64,000 nucleotides of DNA, taken from Affinirhizobium lemnae. GTDB taxonomy: Bacteria; Pseudomonadota; Alphaproteobacteria; Rhizobiales; Rhizobiaceae. Both the position numbers and the translations under genes were made by a program. This document shows positions 15,544 through 24,569 of the stretch, piece by piece (the first letter of the stretch is position 1; the number at the start of each line of letters is the position of its first letter). Under the pieces are notes generated by a model. The model was not told where the DNA came from and ran no database searches. It saw nothing but the letters and a program-made list of their open reading frames with translations. Location: assembly GCF_022968395.1 (NCBI RefSeq), contig NZ_JALJQZ010000016.1, forward strand, positions 1 to 64,000. Direction: 5' to 3'.

Positions 15544-17999
15544 TCGGCCTTCTCCCATCCGCAGAATTTCGCCAACCAGTTTTCGGGTTCGTCTCCGTAC
15601 TGCTCGCGAAGTGCCGCGCACTCCTCGATCGTCTCCTTGCGTCCTGAAAGCACCTTCACGAGATCTGGCATTGTCGACAGATCGAGACGCGCAATGACAG
15701 AGTCGTTGCCATGCTTAATCAGGAAGGTTCTCTTTTCAGGAGGCGTGTTCTTGATGAACTTGAACTCCTTCACCGTCAGGCCGAAGCGCTTGATGTAACT
15801 CTCTTCGTCAGCCCGTGGGTTCGGGAAGTGGATGTTGGTCGCCGATTGCTCAATGAGCGTGTGCGACGCTTTGGATTTGGTAATGTCAGCAGCCGACTGC
15901 GTACCAAAGCCCACGATGCCGTTGAGCTTTCGGATCGTCTTCATCTTGTCGACGATGAAGGCGCTGAAAGTGTCATCCATCAGCAGCTGCCAGCCTTCAT
16001 CCATGAAGAACATGACGGGGTTACCGTCCAGCAGCTCGTCCAGCCGATGGTAAAGATACATCAGCGCAGGGGTTCTTAGCTCCTCGTTTCCGAGGATGTT
16101 GGTCATATCAAAGCCAAAGACGCTGTGACCCGAGAAGGACAGGACGTCATGGGGCGCGTTGAACAGCCAGGCTTTTTCGCCTTCGATCCAAGGGCGAAGC
16201 CGCGAGTATAGATCGTTGGCATCGGCCTTGGACCGCCCCATCAAGAGGCCGGCAAGATTGGGGAGGTTCCGCTGAGCTGCCGGCTCCTGCATGATCCGGA
16301 CGATTGCTTTTTCCAGCGTGTCCTCGTCCTCTTGCGTGAAGTCGGTGCGACGATCGCCGCGCAGCATGGCCTTGAGCAGACGGACCAGAAATTCCCGGTT
16401 CTCGCCGGTGTTTTCCAGTTGCAGCGGGTTAAAGCCCGTGGGTGTTCCCGGAGACAGAACCTCGTAGGCTCCGCCGATCGCCCTGACGAAGATCTCAGCC
16501 CCCCGGTCCTTGTCGAAGAACACGGCGCGAGGCGTGGGTGAAACCCGCATCGCCTGAGCCAGCAGGAAGGTCAAACCTACGGTCTTGCCGGATCCTGTCG
16601 GACCAGTCACCGTGAAGTGCCCGATATCGCGACGGTGGAAGTTGAACCAGTAGGGGGTTTGTGAGGTCGTTTCCAGAATGGTGATCGGCAGGCCCCAATG
16701 GGTGCGATCCGCTTGTCCAGTCGCGAAATTATGCATCGAGGAAAGGCCGGAGAAGTTGGCGCTCGACAGCATAGCGATGCGGGAGATGTAGGAGCGGTTT
16801 CCCGGCAGCTGCGCCCAAAACGCCGCTTCAAGATTGAGATCCTCCCGGAGCCAGTTGATGTTCATGTCGGTGAGGCAAGCGCCAAGTTCCGACACGCAAC
16901 GGCTTAATCCCTCGAGGTCCCGCGAAATGCACAGAAGCGAAAAATGATGGAAGCCGAATACAGCCTCCTGATTGAGGAGGCTGTTCAAAGCATAGTCGAT
17001 GTCGGATTCGACCGAGCTACCTGCTTCGTCGGAGGCCTTGATTTGGCGTTGAAGGCGACTGATCCGCTCTTGTGCAATCGGCTTGTCTGCAAGGGTAAAA
17101 GACTGCGTCAGGATGAACTCGTGGTTCACCTGCAGCAACCCATCCAACATGCCGGGACCAGTGAATGGGGGATATTCTTTGATCGAGAGTAGAGCGGCAT
17201 AGCGGCTATCTTCTTCCACCGCCGCTTGTGCCTGCATCGTCCGCTTTGAAAAGTGAAGCCGTGAGGTGCCGACGTAGTTGCGAATTCCCATGCGCGGAAG
17301 CCGCATCTTTCGCGGCACACCGCAGGTCAGGATCGTGTTGAAGAACTCGCAGGGCTCCGAATACGGATCGCCCTTAGCGTCTTCTCCATCGATGTCCTTT
17401 TTCGCTGTATCGTCTGATTTCTTGCGATACGTGATGCCAAGCGGCTTTGCGCCGTACTTGTGCAACTCTTTCACGATATTCCCAACCAGCTCTTCGAGGT
17501 CGGTCACGTCTTCACGGGTCGCTTGGGCCCTGGCCTCCTTGTTCGAGCGTTCAAAGATCCGCTTCAGCGAGTCGCCGAGGCCAAGCGCCCCTTTCATGCC
17601 CGAACGCACGATCGTCAGGTAGATTTCGTTCGTGAACATCCGCTTCTTGCGAAGTTGGTCCATATAGCGATCGTTCAGGATCTCGCAGAAGGAGGAATCG
17701 AACGAACCGCCGATTTCGGTCTCGACCTCACGACGGATTACGGTCGACCAAAGAGAATAGCGGCTCGAACCTAGTGCTCGGATCATGGTGTTCTGCACAA
17801 CAGAACGCATGTTCAATTCGGCCTGGTCCTCCGTCTGGAAGAACAGTCCATCAAGCTTGATGACGCTGATCAGGGTTCCATTCTCGAGCCCGATGACCGT
17901 GTCAGACACATGCCGCATATAGGGGATGTGAACGGACATAGGCCGCTCGTTGCCGGCGACCTTCCCAAACCCAAGCTCTTCCTTGACGACTTTCAGCAT
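15540..17999 (-). CDS. virB4: VirB4 ATPase
   Basis: This 819-aa ATPase is the most conserved motor of type IV secretion. The N-terminal CagE/VirB4 domain (about 1-420) is followed by a RecA-like domain with Walker A ([15 protein letters not shown], about 455-469) and Walker B ([12 protein letters not shown]), then [12 protein letters not shown]. Length agrees with the family (about 790-830 aa). It lies 3 bp after virB3. Confidence 0.95.
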   Translation of the reverse strand: MLKVVKEELGFGKVAGNERPMSVHIPYMRHVSDTVIGLENGTLISVIKLDGLFFQTEDQAELNMRSVVQNTMIRALGSSRYSLWSTVIRREVETEIGGSFDSSFCEILNDRYMDQLRKKRMFTNEIYLTIVRSGMKGALGLGDSLKRIFERSNKEARAQATREDVTDLEELVGNIVKELHKYGAKPLGITYRKKSDDTAKKDIDGEDAKGDPYSEPCEFFNTILTCGVPRKMRLPRMGIRNYVGTSRLHFSKRTMQAQAAVEEDSRYAALLSIKEYPPFTGPGMLDGLLQVNHEFILTQSFTLADKPIAQERISRLQRQIKASDEAGSSVESDIDYALNSLLNQEAVFGFHHFSLLCISRDLEGLSRCVSELGACLTDMNINWLREDLNLEAAFWAQLPGNRSYISRIAMLSSANFSGLSSMHNFATGQADRTHWGLPITILETTSQTPYWFNFHRRDIGHFTVTGPTGSGKTVGLTFLLAQAMRVSPTPRAVFFDKDRGAEIFVRAIGGAYEVLSPGTPTGFNPLQLENTGENREFLVRLLKAMLRGDRRTDFTQEDEDTLEKAIVRIMQEPAAQRNLPNLAGLLMGRSKADANDLYSRLRPWIEGEKAWLFNAPHDVLSFSGHSVFGFDMTNILGNEELRTPALMYLYHRLDELLDGNPVMFFMDEGWQLLMDDTFSAFIVDKMKTIRKLNGIVGFGTQSAADITKSKASHTLIEQSATNIHFPNPRADEESYIKRFGLTVKEFKFIKNTPPEKRTFLIKHGNDSVIARLDLSTMPDLVKVLSGRKETIEECAALREQYGDEPENWLAKFCGWEKAE

Positions 18000-18002
18000 C
18001 TA

Positions 18003-18302
18003 CTATGGTCCGTATGAGTTGGTGCCCCAAAAGCGCTTGTTGGGAGTCCTTGGCGTCTTGCGGGACGTGACCTGCAGGACGTCGAGAATCTTGCTGTCCC
18101 AGGCACAAAGCGAGAAAAGGACAAGGTAGGCGGCTGGCGCGATCAGCAGTGCCGCCAGATGGTTCGTCACCAGCCACCCAATGATTGTCACGCCGATGAT
18201 CAGGACGACCGCCATGTAGGGCACGCCCCATAGCGTCGGAGAACGGGTCAAGCCGATCACCAACGGCGTCAAAGCTGGCTTCTCGTCCTGAAAATCGCTC
18301 AT
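18003..18302 (-). CDS. virB3: VirB3 inner-membrane protein
   Basis: This 99-aa protein has the VirB3 layout: a short N-terminus with GLTRSPTLWGVPYM, two close membrane helices (VVLIIGVTIIGWLV and ALLIAPAAYLVLFSLCA) and a basic C-terminus. VirB3 works with VirB4 in pilus assembly. Its start overlaps the virB2 stop by one base. Confidence 0.9.
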   Translation of the reverse strand: MSDFQDEKPALTPLVIGLTRSPTLWGVPYMAVVLIIGVTIIGWLVTNHLAALLIAPAAYLVLFSLCAWDSKILDVLQVTSRKTPRTPNKRFWGTNSYGP

Positions 18303-18649
18303 CAGCCGCCGCCTACCGACGAAATCATCTGGTCAACGATGGCAGGGGCGCCGAACACGAGACCGATGCCAATGACGACGGCTCCGGCCGTGAACCACGA
18401 AAGCCTGCCGGCAAAGGCAAGGAAGCCGAGGCCAATCACGGCGATGATTGCCATCAGACGTCCAAAGGGGCCGGTGATGAAGTCAACGATCATCTGTACG
18501 GCTGTCTGAAGGGGTGCGAATGCACCGCCGCCGCCACCGCCAGCCTGTGCAAGCGCTTGATCAGCGCCTGCAACCTGCAGGGCTGCCACCAAGCCAATGA
18601 CGGCTACTGCCTTCAATGCCCCGGAATGCCGGGAAACGACGTTCTTCAT
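18302..18649 (-). CDS. virB2: VirB2 pilin
   Basis: This 115-aa precursor has a long signal peptide (cleavage probably after an Ala near 35, ADQALAQA), then a Gly-rich stretch and two hydrophobic helices (LMAIIAVIGLGFLAFA and FTAGAVVIGIGLVFGAPAIV), as in VirB2 pilin, the main pilus subunit. A run of six glycines marks the mature N-terminus. The gene is between virB1 and virB3. Confidence 0.9.
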   Translation of the reverse strand: MKNVVSRHSGALKAVAVIGLVAALQVAGADQALAQAGGGGGGAFAPLQTAVQMIVDFITGPFGRLMAIIAVIGLGFLAFAGRLSWFTAGAVVIGIGLVFGAPAIVDQMISSVGGG

Positions 18650-18659
18650 AGTTCTCTCC

Positions 18660-19634
18660 TTAAAAATGCATCACGCCGCCGACGAACTTGCCGGTCTTCT
18701 CCACAGTGATGACTCCGGCATCGCTGGTGTTCTTTGCCGCCATGTCTCGGACGATCCCGCTCGCCTTCCGTTTGCCGGTTGGCATCGGTAGGCCAAGCTG
18801 GAAATTCACGACCTTTGCGACATAGCCGACGGTTTCTTGGAATGGCGGAACGCCGCCATATTCGTAGATGCGCCCCTCCCCGCTGTTGTAAGCGGCCGCG
18901 ACCAGAAGCGGGTTCTGAAACTCATCGAGCAGGAAGCGGAGGTACTTCATCCCGCCCTCGATGTTTTGAGCGGGATCGCAAATGTCCTCAACACCGAAGC
19001 GAGCCGCCGTTTCGGGGATAAGCTGCATAGGTCCGCGTGCGCCTTTCGGTGAATTGCGGATCTCATCGAAGCGGCTTTCGGCCCAGGCAATCGCAACCGC
19101 GAAGCCCTCATCGACGCTGTATCGGCGCGCAGTGGATGCAACCAGCGCTTTAATCTCGTCAGGTGACAGGGGCGACGGCCCGCACTCTCCAACGGGAGTT
19201 CCTGCCCCTAGATTTTCGGGGGTATCACTAGATGTAGTATCTAGAGTGGGAGTTTGGACAGGCTCAATGCGGCCGGTAGCGCGCTCCGAGACATCAAAAT
19301 ATGCGCTGACAGACGCATCAATTTGATGCTCTTTGGCGCCCACATCTTTCGACGTCGTTGCGCCCAATACTTCAGCTCCGCCCTTCGTGACAACACCGTT
19401 TGCACCAAGGACAAATTCCTTCTCTGATGTCTCGACACCGCTCCAGCGATCTTCGAAGTTCGTGACAAGAGATTCCTCGTTGATTGTCACAGAACCGTTG
19501 TAATCGCTGGAAATACGCCCTGTTGTGGCTAGGTCTTGTGACGCAGCAGTATTGGCCGCGAGCAGCACGGATAAAGCTGCGCTAGTCAGGGTTCGCGGGC
19601 CTAGATACCCTGCATAGACAGTGTTTTTATCCAT
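18660..19634 (-). CDS. virB1: VirB1-type lytic transglycosylase, first gene of the virB operon
   Basis: The 324-aa protein has an N-terminal signal-like segment (LTSAALSVLLAANTAASQ), a ~110-aa Ser/Thr/Asp-rich spacer and a C-terminal SLT domain: FAVAIAWAESRFDEI with the catalytic Glu, GPMQLIPETAARFGV and AAAYNSGEGRIYEYGG. VirB1 opens the cell wall locally and in Agrobacterium its C-terminal fragment is secreted. The gene opens the operon, 10 bp before virB2, and its promoter must lie in the divergent gap 19635-19793. Confidence 0.88.
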   Translation of the reverse strand: MDKNTVYAGYLGPRTLTSAALSVLLAANTAASQDLATTGRISSDYNGSVTINEESLVTNFEDRWSGVETSEKEFVLGANGVVTKGGAEVLGATTSKDVGAKEHQIDASVSAYFDVSERATGRIEPVQTPTLDTTSSDTPENLGAGTPVGECGPSPLSPDEIKALVASTARRYSVDEGFAVAIAWAESRFDEIRNSPKGARGPMQLIPETAARFGVEDICDPAQNIEGGMKYLRFLLDEFQNPLLVAAAYNSGEGRIYEYGGVPPFQETVGYVAKVVNFQLGLPMPTGKRKASGIVRDMAAKNTSDAGVITVEKTGKFVGGVMHF

Positions 19635-19793
19635 CGCACCCGCCCGTCAAACGGTGTTGTGATCGCCACGAAAACCGACTAGAGTTAATGCACTCATGAT
19701 ACCGATTTGATGCACTCTTACAAGTTTTCTGAACGGTGTTAAACCCTATTTTGCAGGGTCAACAATCGCACTACGGATGGTTAGGGCTAAAAT
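19635..19793. promoter_or_regulatory. Divergent promoter region with two pairs of direct repeats
   Basis: This 159-bp gap must hold the promoters of the virB operon (minus) and of the SNase-like operon (plus). It contains AACGGTGTT twice (19650-19658 and 19732-19740) and ATGCACTC twice (about 19688-19695 and 19710-19717), the latter one to two helical turns apart. Such paired repeats fit binding of one regulator that controls both operons. No confident -35/-10 set could be assigned. Confidence 0.45.
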
Positions 19794-20402
19794 ATGAAAC
19801 AGGCCATCATTCCCGCGCTTCTAAGTTGCGCATTGGCAACACAAGCGCTTGCCGCTCCTGCGGTGAACAAGGACTACATCAGGTCACTGGCGGCGCCGGG
19901 CAAGACGGTTCTTGTCGTCGAGTATTACGACGGGACCGGCAAAGTCGCTGATCGCAAAGGTTACGCCACTGCCAATGGCTTCAAGGCTATCTCGGCGACT
20001 GAGTTTCGCGTCGATGAATCGACAACGTTGCATCTGTATGGCGTTCAGCCCTGCAGCGGCGATCTGGTCAATCGCGCAGAGGACTATTCCGGGACTTGCG
20101 AGGAGTTTGGTACGCAGCAGCTGCAAACGATGCTGCAGAGCCCCAAGGTTCTGTTCTGCAGGGCCTTCATCAGCGAGCAGACTGCCCCCGTTCAGGATGT
20201 CACTTGCTACGGCTACTATAACTATCCTGGAGCAATGGACACGGTTGATAATCTTGAGGAGCAGCTTCTGTCGTTAGGAGCGGTCCGCCTGACTAAGAAA
20301 GCCGATGGTTCATTCGAACGTCCTGATCTCACGGAGGCTCAGGAAATCGGCCAGAAGGGTTCCTACGGCATGTGGGCAGATCCTCGGGTGAAGGCGCAAT
20401 GA
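19794..20402 (+). CDS. Secreted SNase-fold protein, degenerate (first of three)
   Basis: This 202-aa protein has a signal peptide (IIPALLSCALATQALAA) and a C-terminal part with the layout of staphylococcal-nuclease-like proteins (TLHLYGVQPCSGDLVNR, then a Cys-containing strand and GSYGMWADPR at the end). The Asp and Glu of the active-site motif (VRLxGIDaPE in active members) are missing, so catalysis is doubtful; four cysteines may form disulfides. It is the first of six overlapping or adjacent genes divergent from virB1. Role in periplasm or mating is inferred from context. Confidence 0.6.
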   Translation: MKQAIIPALLSCALATQALAAPAVNKDYIRSLAAPGKTVLVVEYYDGTGKVADRKGYATANGFKAISATEFRVDESTTLHLYGVQPCSGDLVNRAEDYSGTCEEFGTQQLQTMLQSPKVLFCRAFISEQTAPVQDVTCYGYYNYPGAMDTVDNLEEQLLSLGAVRLTKKADGSFERPDLTEAQEIGQKGSYGMWADPRVKAQ

Positions 20403-20935
20403 AGCTTGCTGCTGCACTCGTCGCGACTCTACTGCCCTTTGCAGCCAATGCCGCACCTGAAGGGTACTTCGATCTTGCTCCCGGCATCACCTTGGAAACG
20501 GGGGACACCTGGATCTCGAACGGAGAACGGTTTCGTCTCTATGGCATCCAGTCCTGCTTGCGCGGCACTGCCTACACGGATGGTCAGGGCAGCAGACAAG
20601 ATTGCGGCGAGGCATCGCTTGCGATGTTGGCTGCCTACATCAAGGACACCAAACCGATCTGTGCCCCCGTGGCGAAGCTTAACGGCATCTCATATGTCGT
20701 TTGTTACGCCACGGTTGGCAGTCAAAGGCTCGACCTCGCGCAGATCATGGTGACAAGCGGCTATGCATTCGCTGCCTTGAAGACCGATGGTCTCCCTTAT
20801 CATGCCCCCTACGCCATAGCCGAGCAGCTTGCTCAGCAAAAGAAGGCCGGCCTTTGGCAATTCTCCGACGTTCAGCATCCTTCCATCCTGCTTAGTCGTG
20901 AGGCGAACCAGCGATCGAGGAGCGCCCAGCCATGA
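20399..20935 (+). CDS. Secreted SNase-fold protein, degenerate (second of three)
   Basis: This 178-aa protein has a signal peptide (MKLAAALVATLLPFAANA) and the SNase-like frame RFRLYGIQSCLRG, LDLAQIMVTSGYAFAAL and KKAGLWQF. As in its upstream neighbour, the Asp and acidic residues of the motif are replaced (IQSC instead of IDxPE), with cysteines nearby. The ATG at 20399 overlaps the preceding stop, which supports this start over a longer frame. Probably a non-catalytic structural relative. Confidence 0.6.
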   Translation: MKLAAALVATLLPFAANAAPEGYFDLAPGITLETGDTWISNGERFRLYGIQSCLRGTAYTDGQGSRQDCGEASLAMLAAYIKDTKPICAPVAKLNGISYVVCYATVGSQRLDLAQIMVTSGYAFAALKTDGLPYHAPYAIAEQLAQQKKAGLWQFSDVQHPSILLSREANQRSRSAQP

Positions 20936-21636
20936 GAAGCCGCCTTTTCCTTTTTATCGCCGCAAGCTCTTTGGCCCAGCCGGCGCTTGCCGCCGATCCG
21001 ATCTATCAGAACTGGCACGCCCTACGCGGTCAGGCTGCGCCTCCAGTTGCTGCTGCTGTTCGGTTGCCGACGTTCAAAGGCCCGGTAACCGTTCTTGACG
21101 GCCGCACGCTATGGTTCGGCACGCTTGGCAATGGCTATAAAGTGAGGTTGGCTGGCATCGACACCTGTGAGCTTCCTCAATGGGCTTTGAACCCAAAGTG
21201 GACCAACCGGGACAAGCAACAGGCCCCTACCCCCGTTCCATGCGGTCCCTTCGCCAAAGCCTGGCTGAAAAGGACTGTCGGAAACAGACCCACGACTTGC
21301 GTCGGTCTGGCCTACGCGAACGATGGGATACCCGTCGCACAATGCACGACTAACGGTGTGGATCTCGCCGCCGAAATGCTGCGCGTCGGTTGGGCTCGTC
21401 TCGATTCCCCTTACATCAACGCCCAATATTACGCTTATCAGACCAATGCGATGGCCGCCCGGTATGGGATGTGGGGAACCTACGTGTTGGACATGAACGA
21501 ATGGCGCCGGAAAGCCGTCGACAAGACGCTAGATCGGCATCCGATCGCCGACTTCAATCTATTGGCCGAGAGGAAAAGCGAGATCTCTCCTCCTTTTGCT
21601 GATGCGCGAAACAAGCCGAAGAGGACAGACCGATAG
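20932..21636 (+). CDS. Secreted thermonuclease-family protein (third of three)
   Basis: This 234-aa protein has a signal peptide (LFLFIAASSLAQPALA) and an SNase-like domain, VTVLDGRTLWFG...VRLAGIDTCELPQW, that keeps Asp and Glu in the IDxxEL motif, then VDLAAEMLRVGWARLDS and ARYGMWGTYVLDM. It is the best candidate of the three for nuclease activity, although the second acidic position of the DGDT motif is Arg. A charged C-terminal tail follows. It overlaps the previous gene by 4 bp. Confidence 0.65.
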   Translation: MRSRLFLFIAASSLAQPALAADPIYQNWHALRGQAAPPVAAAVRLPTFKGPVTVLDGRTLWFGTLGNGYKVRLAGIDTCELPQWALNPKWTNRDKQQAPTPVPCGPFAKAWLKRTVGNRPTTCVGLAYANDGIPVAQCTTNGVDLAAEMLRVGWARLDSPYINAQYYAYQTNAMAARYGMWGTYVLDMNEWRRKAVDKTLDRHPIADFNLLAERKSEISPPFADARNKPKRTDR

Positions 21637-22041
21637 TTGCCAGACCTCGCACATATTGCGACCTCTCTCGCAACAGATCCCTTGGCTGGCTTGCTGCTTG
21701 CCATCTCCCTCTCGATCGCCCTCATAATCCCGGCGCAGAGACTCTGGTGGATCCACGCGCTACTAGCGGCCTTCCTTCTCATCCTGTCGCTGGCTTTCCA
21801 CGACAAGCGTCACTTGTCCTTCGACAGCTACCTGGTCGGGCTCCTAGCCTTCGCCGCGGTTTCTCGGGACATTCCCAATCAGCCACTGCTCTATCGCATC
21901 GGCATTTCCTGGTTTGCGTGCTTCGCGCTGATCTCGGCCGTCATCTACGCCGCAGGCGAACGCATCCAGCACAGGACTCCGCTCGAAAGACCTTTTTCCG
22001 AGCCGGCAATTTCAGCAGCATTGATCAAGAGGGACACCTGA
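21637..22041 (+). CDS. Small polytopic membrane protein
   Basis: This 134-aa protein has about four hydrophobic segments (AGLLLAISLSIALIIPA, IHALLAAFLLILSLAF, YLVGLLAFAAV, ISWFACFALISAVIYAAG). The only upstream-complete start is TTG at 21637, immediately after the stop of the preceding gene. It lies between the SNase-like genes and the TrbM-like gene in the same operon. No family recognised; entry exclusion or envelope function is possible but unproven. Confidence 0.55.
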   Translation: MPDLAHIATSLATDPLAGLLLAISLSIALIIPAQRLWWIHALLAAFLLILSLAFHDKRHLSFDSYLVGLLAFAAVSRDIPNQPLLYRIGISWFACFALISAVIYAAGERIQHRTPLERPFSEPAISAALIKRDT

Positions 22042-22042
22042 T

Positions 22043-22630
22043 ATGAAACCAGTGTTTTTTGCCGCAGCCGGTCTCGCGGCTCTTGCCATCTCTCCAGCAT
22101 CTGCCAAGGCCGAGGATGCCTCATGGGGTTGCCAGATCCTCTTGTGCGCAGCCTCACAAAGCCCGTCATGGCATGGCGTCCCCTACTGCGTTCCCCCGAT
22201 GAAAAGGCTTATATCAGCTATGGCGAAGCCCGGCTTCTCCTGGCCGATCTGCCATGAAGCAAAAGCCGGAAAACCGGGCTATGAACCTTACGAGGAATGC
22301 CCTGCCGGCATGACCGCCGTTTCCTCCCGCACCGATGGGGATCGGCCGTTCTTGGGCCGAGACGACAAGGATCAGTGCACGAAGACCGTCAACCAGTGCA
22401 GCAACCGTGCCGCCTTCCGTACCCAATTTGGTGACAGCCAAGGAAACGAGCGCAAGGGTGTCACGATCCGGCAGATCAACCAGAACAACGACAATGATGT
22501 TTTCAACCGAGACAATGGCTGCATGGTGCAGATCACTCAGCCCCGCCCTCGCCGCGCGGATCCTTATTATTTCGACATTCCGAACGATAAGGGCGTCAAG
22601 CAGCGCGCTTGGTTCAACTTGAATGACTGA
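22043..22630 (+). CDS. TrbM-like (KikA/MpfK family) secreted Cys-rich protein
   Basis: This 195-aa protein has a signal peptide (VFFAAAGLAALAISPASAKA) followed by WGCQILLCAASQSP...GVPYCVPPMKRL, which resembles the CxxxLC...C pattern of the TrbM/KikA family found in conjugation operons. Eight or more cysteines suggest a disulfide-bonded periplasmic or surface protein. It starts 1 bp after the preceding gene. The TrbM match rests on pattern only. Confidence 0.55.
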   Translation: MKPVFFAAAGLAALAISPASAKAEDASWGCQILLCAASQSPSWHGVPYCVPPMKRLISAMAKPGFSWPICHEAKAGKPGYEPYEECPAGMTAVSSRTDGDRPFLGRDDKDQCTKTVNQCSNRAAFRTQFGDSQGNERKGVTIRQINQNNDNDVFNRDNGCMVQITQPRPRRADPYYFDIPNDKGVKQRAWFNLND

Positions 22631-23062
22631 GTGGATGACATGAACAGCAATATTCTCGTCGTAGCAGCAGCCGGTATCGGCATTCTCGCCGGTGCAGGAG
22701 GTACTTATCTCATCATGCCGGAGCCAGAGCCGGTTGTTCGGGCCCCCACTGATGCGGAGATCGCGGCCCTTATCGCAGCCAATCCCTCCCTAATTCCCGA
22801 ACCTCCGGCCCCTGTGCTTGAAATACCGACAGAAGAGGAAGCTCTAGCCGCATACCGCAAGGCTTATGCCCGCAATCCTCTGAGGACCGGCCGCGGTGAA
22901 GCCGATGTAACCCTTGCTTTGGGAGAGTGTGACGAGAACGCCAGCGGTCCAGGCGTATCATGCGTTGCGGCCATCAAGAGGAATCCGAACGCAGCTCCTC
23001 TCGATCGCGTCATTGGATTTGCCAAGTCTGCATCCGGCGAATGGGTTGCCACCAACTACTGA
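22631..23062 (+). CDS. Membrane-anchored periplasmic protein, last gene of the operon
   Basis: This 143-aa protein has an N-terminal membrane anchor (ILVVAAAGIGILAGAGGTYLI), a Pro/Glu-rich linker (PEPEPVVRAP...PEPPAPVLEIP) and a small C-terminal domain with two cysteines (ECDENASGPGVSC). The frame begins with GTG right after the upstream stop; an ATG three codons later (22640) is an equally good start. No family recognised; it closes the six-gene operon divergent from virB. Confidence 0.55.
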   Translation: MDDMNSNILVVAAAGIGILAGAGGTYLIMPEPEPVVRAPTDAEIAALIAANPSLIPEPPAPVLEIPTEEEALAAYRKAYARNPLRTGRGEADVTLALGECDENASGPGVSCVAAIKRNPNAAPLDRVIGFAKSASGEWVATNY

Positions 23063-23088
23063 TTTTAGAACCAGATGCCTGTTGATCA

Positions 23089-23370
23089 TTAATGCCCCGA
23101 TAGTGAGATGGAGCCTGAAAGAAGAAGCTCCATTTCCTCAGGGTTTAGGCTCCCCTTGGAGGCAATTAGGTACCCCGCTACGTAAAGTAACTTCTGATCT
23201 CTCTCATCCTGATCTGACGGCGCGTGCCTGATGATTTCCATACGTGCATTCGCTTCCTGATCCATGTCAGCGCCGCCCTCGCTGTTGACGGCTGCCAGGT
23301 AGACGGTTCGGTGACGTTCGACCTTCACGGACAATGGCTCGTTGGGTTGCAGCTCAAGCTTTTCTGTCAT
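23089..23370 (-). CDS. Small hypothetical protein with a YLIASKG-type C-terminal motif
   Basis: This 93-aa soluble, acidic protein ends in YVAGYLIASKGSLNPEEMELLL. A second gene in this window (62663-63028) ends in the very similar YLAAYLIATKGTLSAKEMSSLL, so the two share a domain of about 30 aa. I prefer the Met at 23370, preceded by GGAGAGGGAAAG, over a longer frame. It is preceded by the leader repeat at 23424-23640 and is convergent with the preceding operon. Function unknown. Confidence 0.5.
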   Translation of the reverse strand: MTEKLELQPNEPLSVKVERHRTVYLAAVNSEGGADMDQEANARMEIIRHAPSDQDERDQKLLYVAGYLIASKGSLNPEEMELLLSGSISLSGH

Positions 23371-23423
23371 CTTTCCCTCTCCACAAGCGCAAGCGATCAC
23401 TCCTTGACCTCCCGAAATCGAAG

Positions 23424-23640
23424 GGAGGGCAGGAGCCCCGCTCCTGCTCCCGAGCTCGTGCGGAACAGCTGGAGAGAGGGGGACAAGCGCTAAACCGGAG
23501 GGGGATCACCCACCCGGAGGGCCGAGACGAATTTCATAGAAATGAGCCGGTGCTGCAGGCCGCAGGCCGAAGCATGGGGAGACCGGTTTAGTGCTTGTGG
23601 GGGAGAGAGGGCAGAGCGCCTTTCTCCCCTCTCAGTGCGT
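23424..23640 (-). repeat. Leader repeat, copy 1 (inverted relative to copy 2 at 59.7 kb)
   Basis: About 215 bp here resemble, in reverse complement, 59693-59916. Twenty bases are identical (23427-23446 against 59894-59913) and contain a hairpin CAGGAGC/GCTCCTG; other shared blocks are CGGTCTCCCC, CCCCCTCCG and CCCTCTC. In both places the element lies directly upstream of a gene that reads away from it, in the same orientation relative to that gene. It could be a conserved RNA leader or a mobile leader cassette. Confidence 0.6.
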
Positions 23641-23799
23641 TGAACAAAGTCGCCTTTCGGCCCATTGCGGTCATCACGGGTCGAAGGGATAAGGGCAGCT
23701 TCGCGCCTCCAAATCGGTCGTTGAGGCCGTCTTGGCACCTACCTGAAAGCGGACATCGTCGTGGCAGCGGCGTCACTTCACTGGTGCGCCTCGGCATAA

Positions 23800-24486
23800 C
23801 TAGCCGATTTTCAAGAAGGTCATTCCAGCTCGCATAGCACCCTTGCCGTCAGTCTCCGGGTTGTCTCCGACCATCAATGTACGGTTTGGAGAGGTGCCGA
23901 GCAATTGGGCCCCGGCAAGGAAAATGCCGGGTTCGGGCTTTCCGACTATTTGGTGAGGGACCGGCCCAGTGCAGGCCAGAATTGCTGCCACAAGCGCTCC
24001 AGTCTCGGGAACAATGCTCCCACCTCGGCCAGGATGAGTGCGGTCCGGATTACAAACGACGAGTTGCGCACCGGCCAGTACGGAATTGGCTGCCGATTGG
24101 ATTGTATCATATGAAAACGTCCGGTCGCGGCCGATCAGGACGACATCTGGCCGTTCCCGAGATATGTTTAAACCGAGGCTTCGCGCATACTCTTGAAGTG
24201 ACTCGCTTGCCGCCATGGCAATCTGCGCCCCTGGCATTTTCTCCGCCACCATCCGGATCGCCGCCATCCCAGCGGTTACAATTCTTTCTTCAGCCACGGC
24301 AAATCCGAGCTGGTCCATCAGAATTGCGATTTCGAAAGCAGTGTGCTCGGCGTCATTGGTGACGATCGCGAAATTTCCTCGGCTAGCATCAATGAGATCG
24401 TGCGCCCACGGGAGGGCTTGGCCTCCGCTGATGAGCGTCCCGTCCAGATCGAACAGGACACCGTCTACGTTTAGAAAATCATCCAT
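23800..24486 (-). CDS. HAD-superfamily phosphatase (NagD/subfamily IIA-like)
   Basis: This 228-aa hydrolase has the HAD motif I DGVLFDLDGTLISGG (nucleophile Asp), motif II FAIVTND, and motifs III/IV KPEPGIF...TLMVGDNPETD. The cap placement fits HAD-IIA enzymes such as NagD and phosphoglycolate or glycerol-phosphate phosphatases. It is the last gene of the ABC importer operon and would suit removal of phosphate from an imported or released phospho-compound. The substrate is inferred from context. Confidence 0.75.
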   Translation of the reverse strand: MDDFLNVDGVLFDLDGTLISGGQALPWAHDLIDASRGNFAIVTNDAEHTAFEIAILMDQLGFAVAEERIVTAGMAAIRMVAEKMPGAQIAMAASESLQEYARSLGLNISRERPDVVLIGRDRTFSYDTIQSAANSVLAGAQLVVCNPDRTHPGRGGSIVPETGALVAAILACTGPVPHQIVGKPEPGIFLAGAQLLGTSPNRTLMVGDNPETDGKGAMRAGMTFLKIG

Positions 24487-24569
24487 TCCGTGCGCTCAGG
24501 CAATGGAGACCCAGCGCAGGAGCTTCTCCCTGCGTTCGGGTATCGTGGAAATTGAAGATCATGCCAGAC

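Noticed and set aside
23490..23797. Overlapping short minus-strand frames between 23.5 and 23.8 kb
   Set aside because: They run through the leader repeat and flanking sequence; no start or product makes sense.
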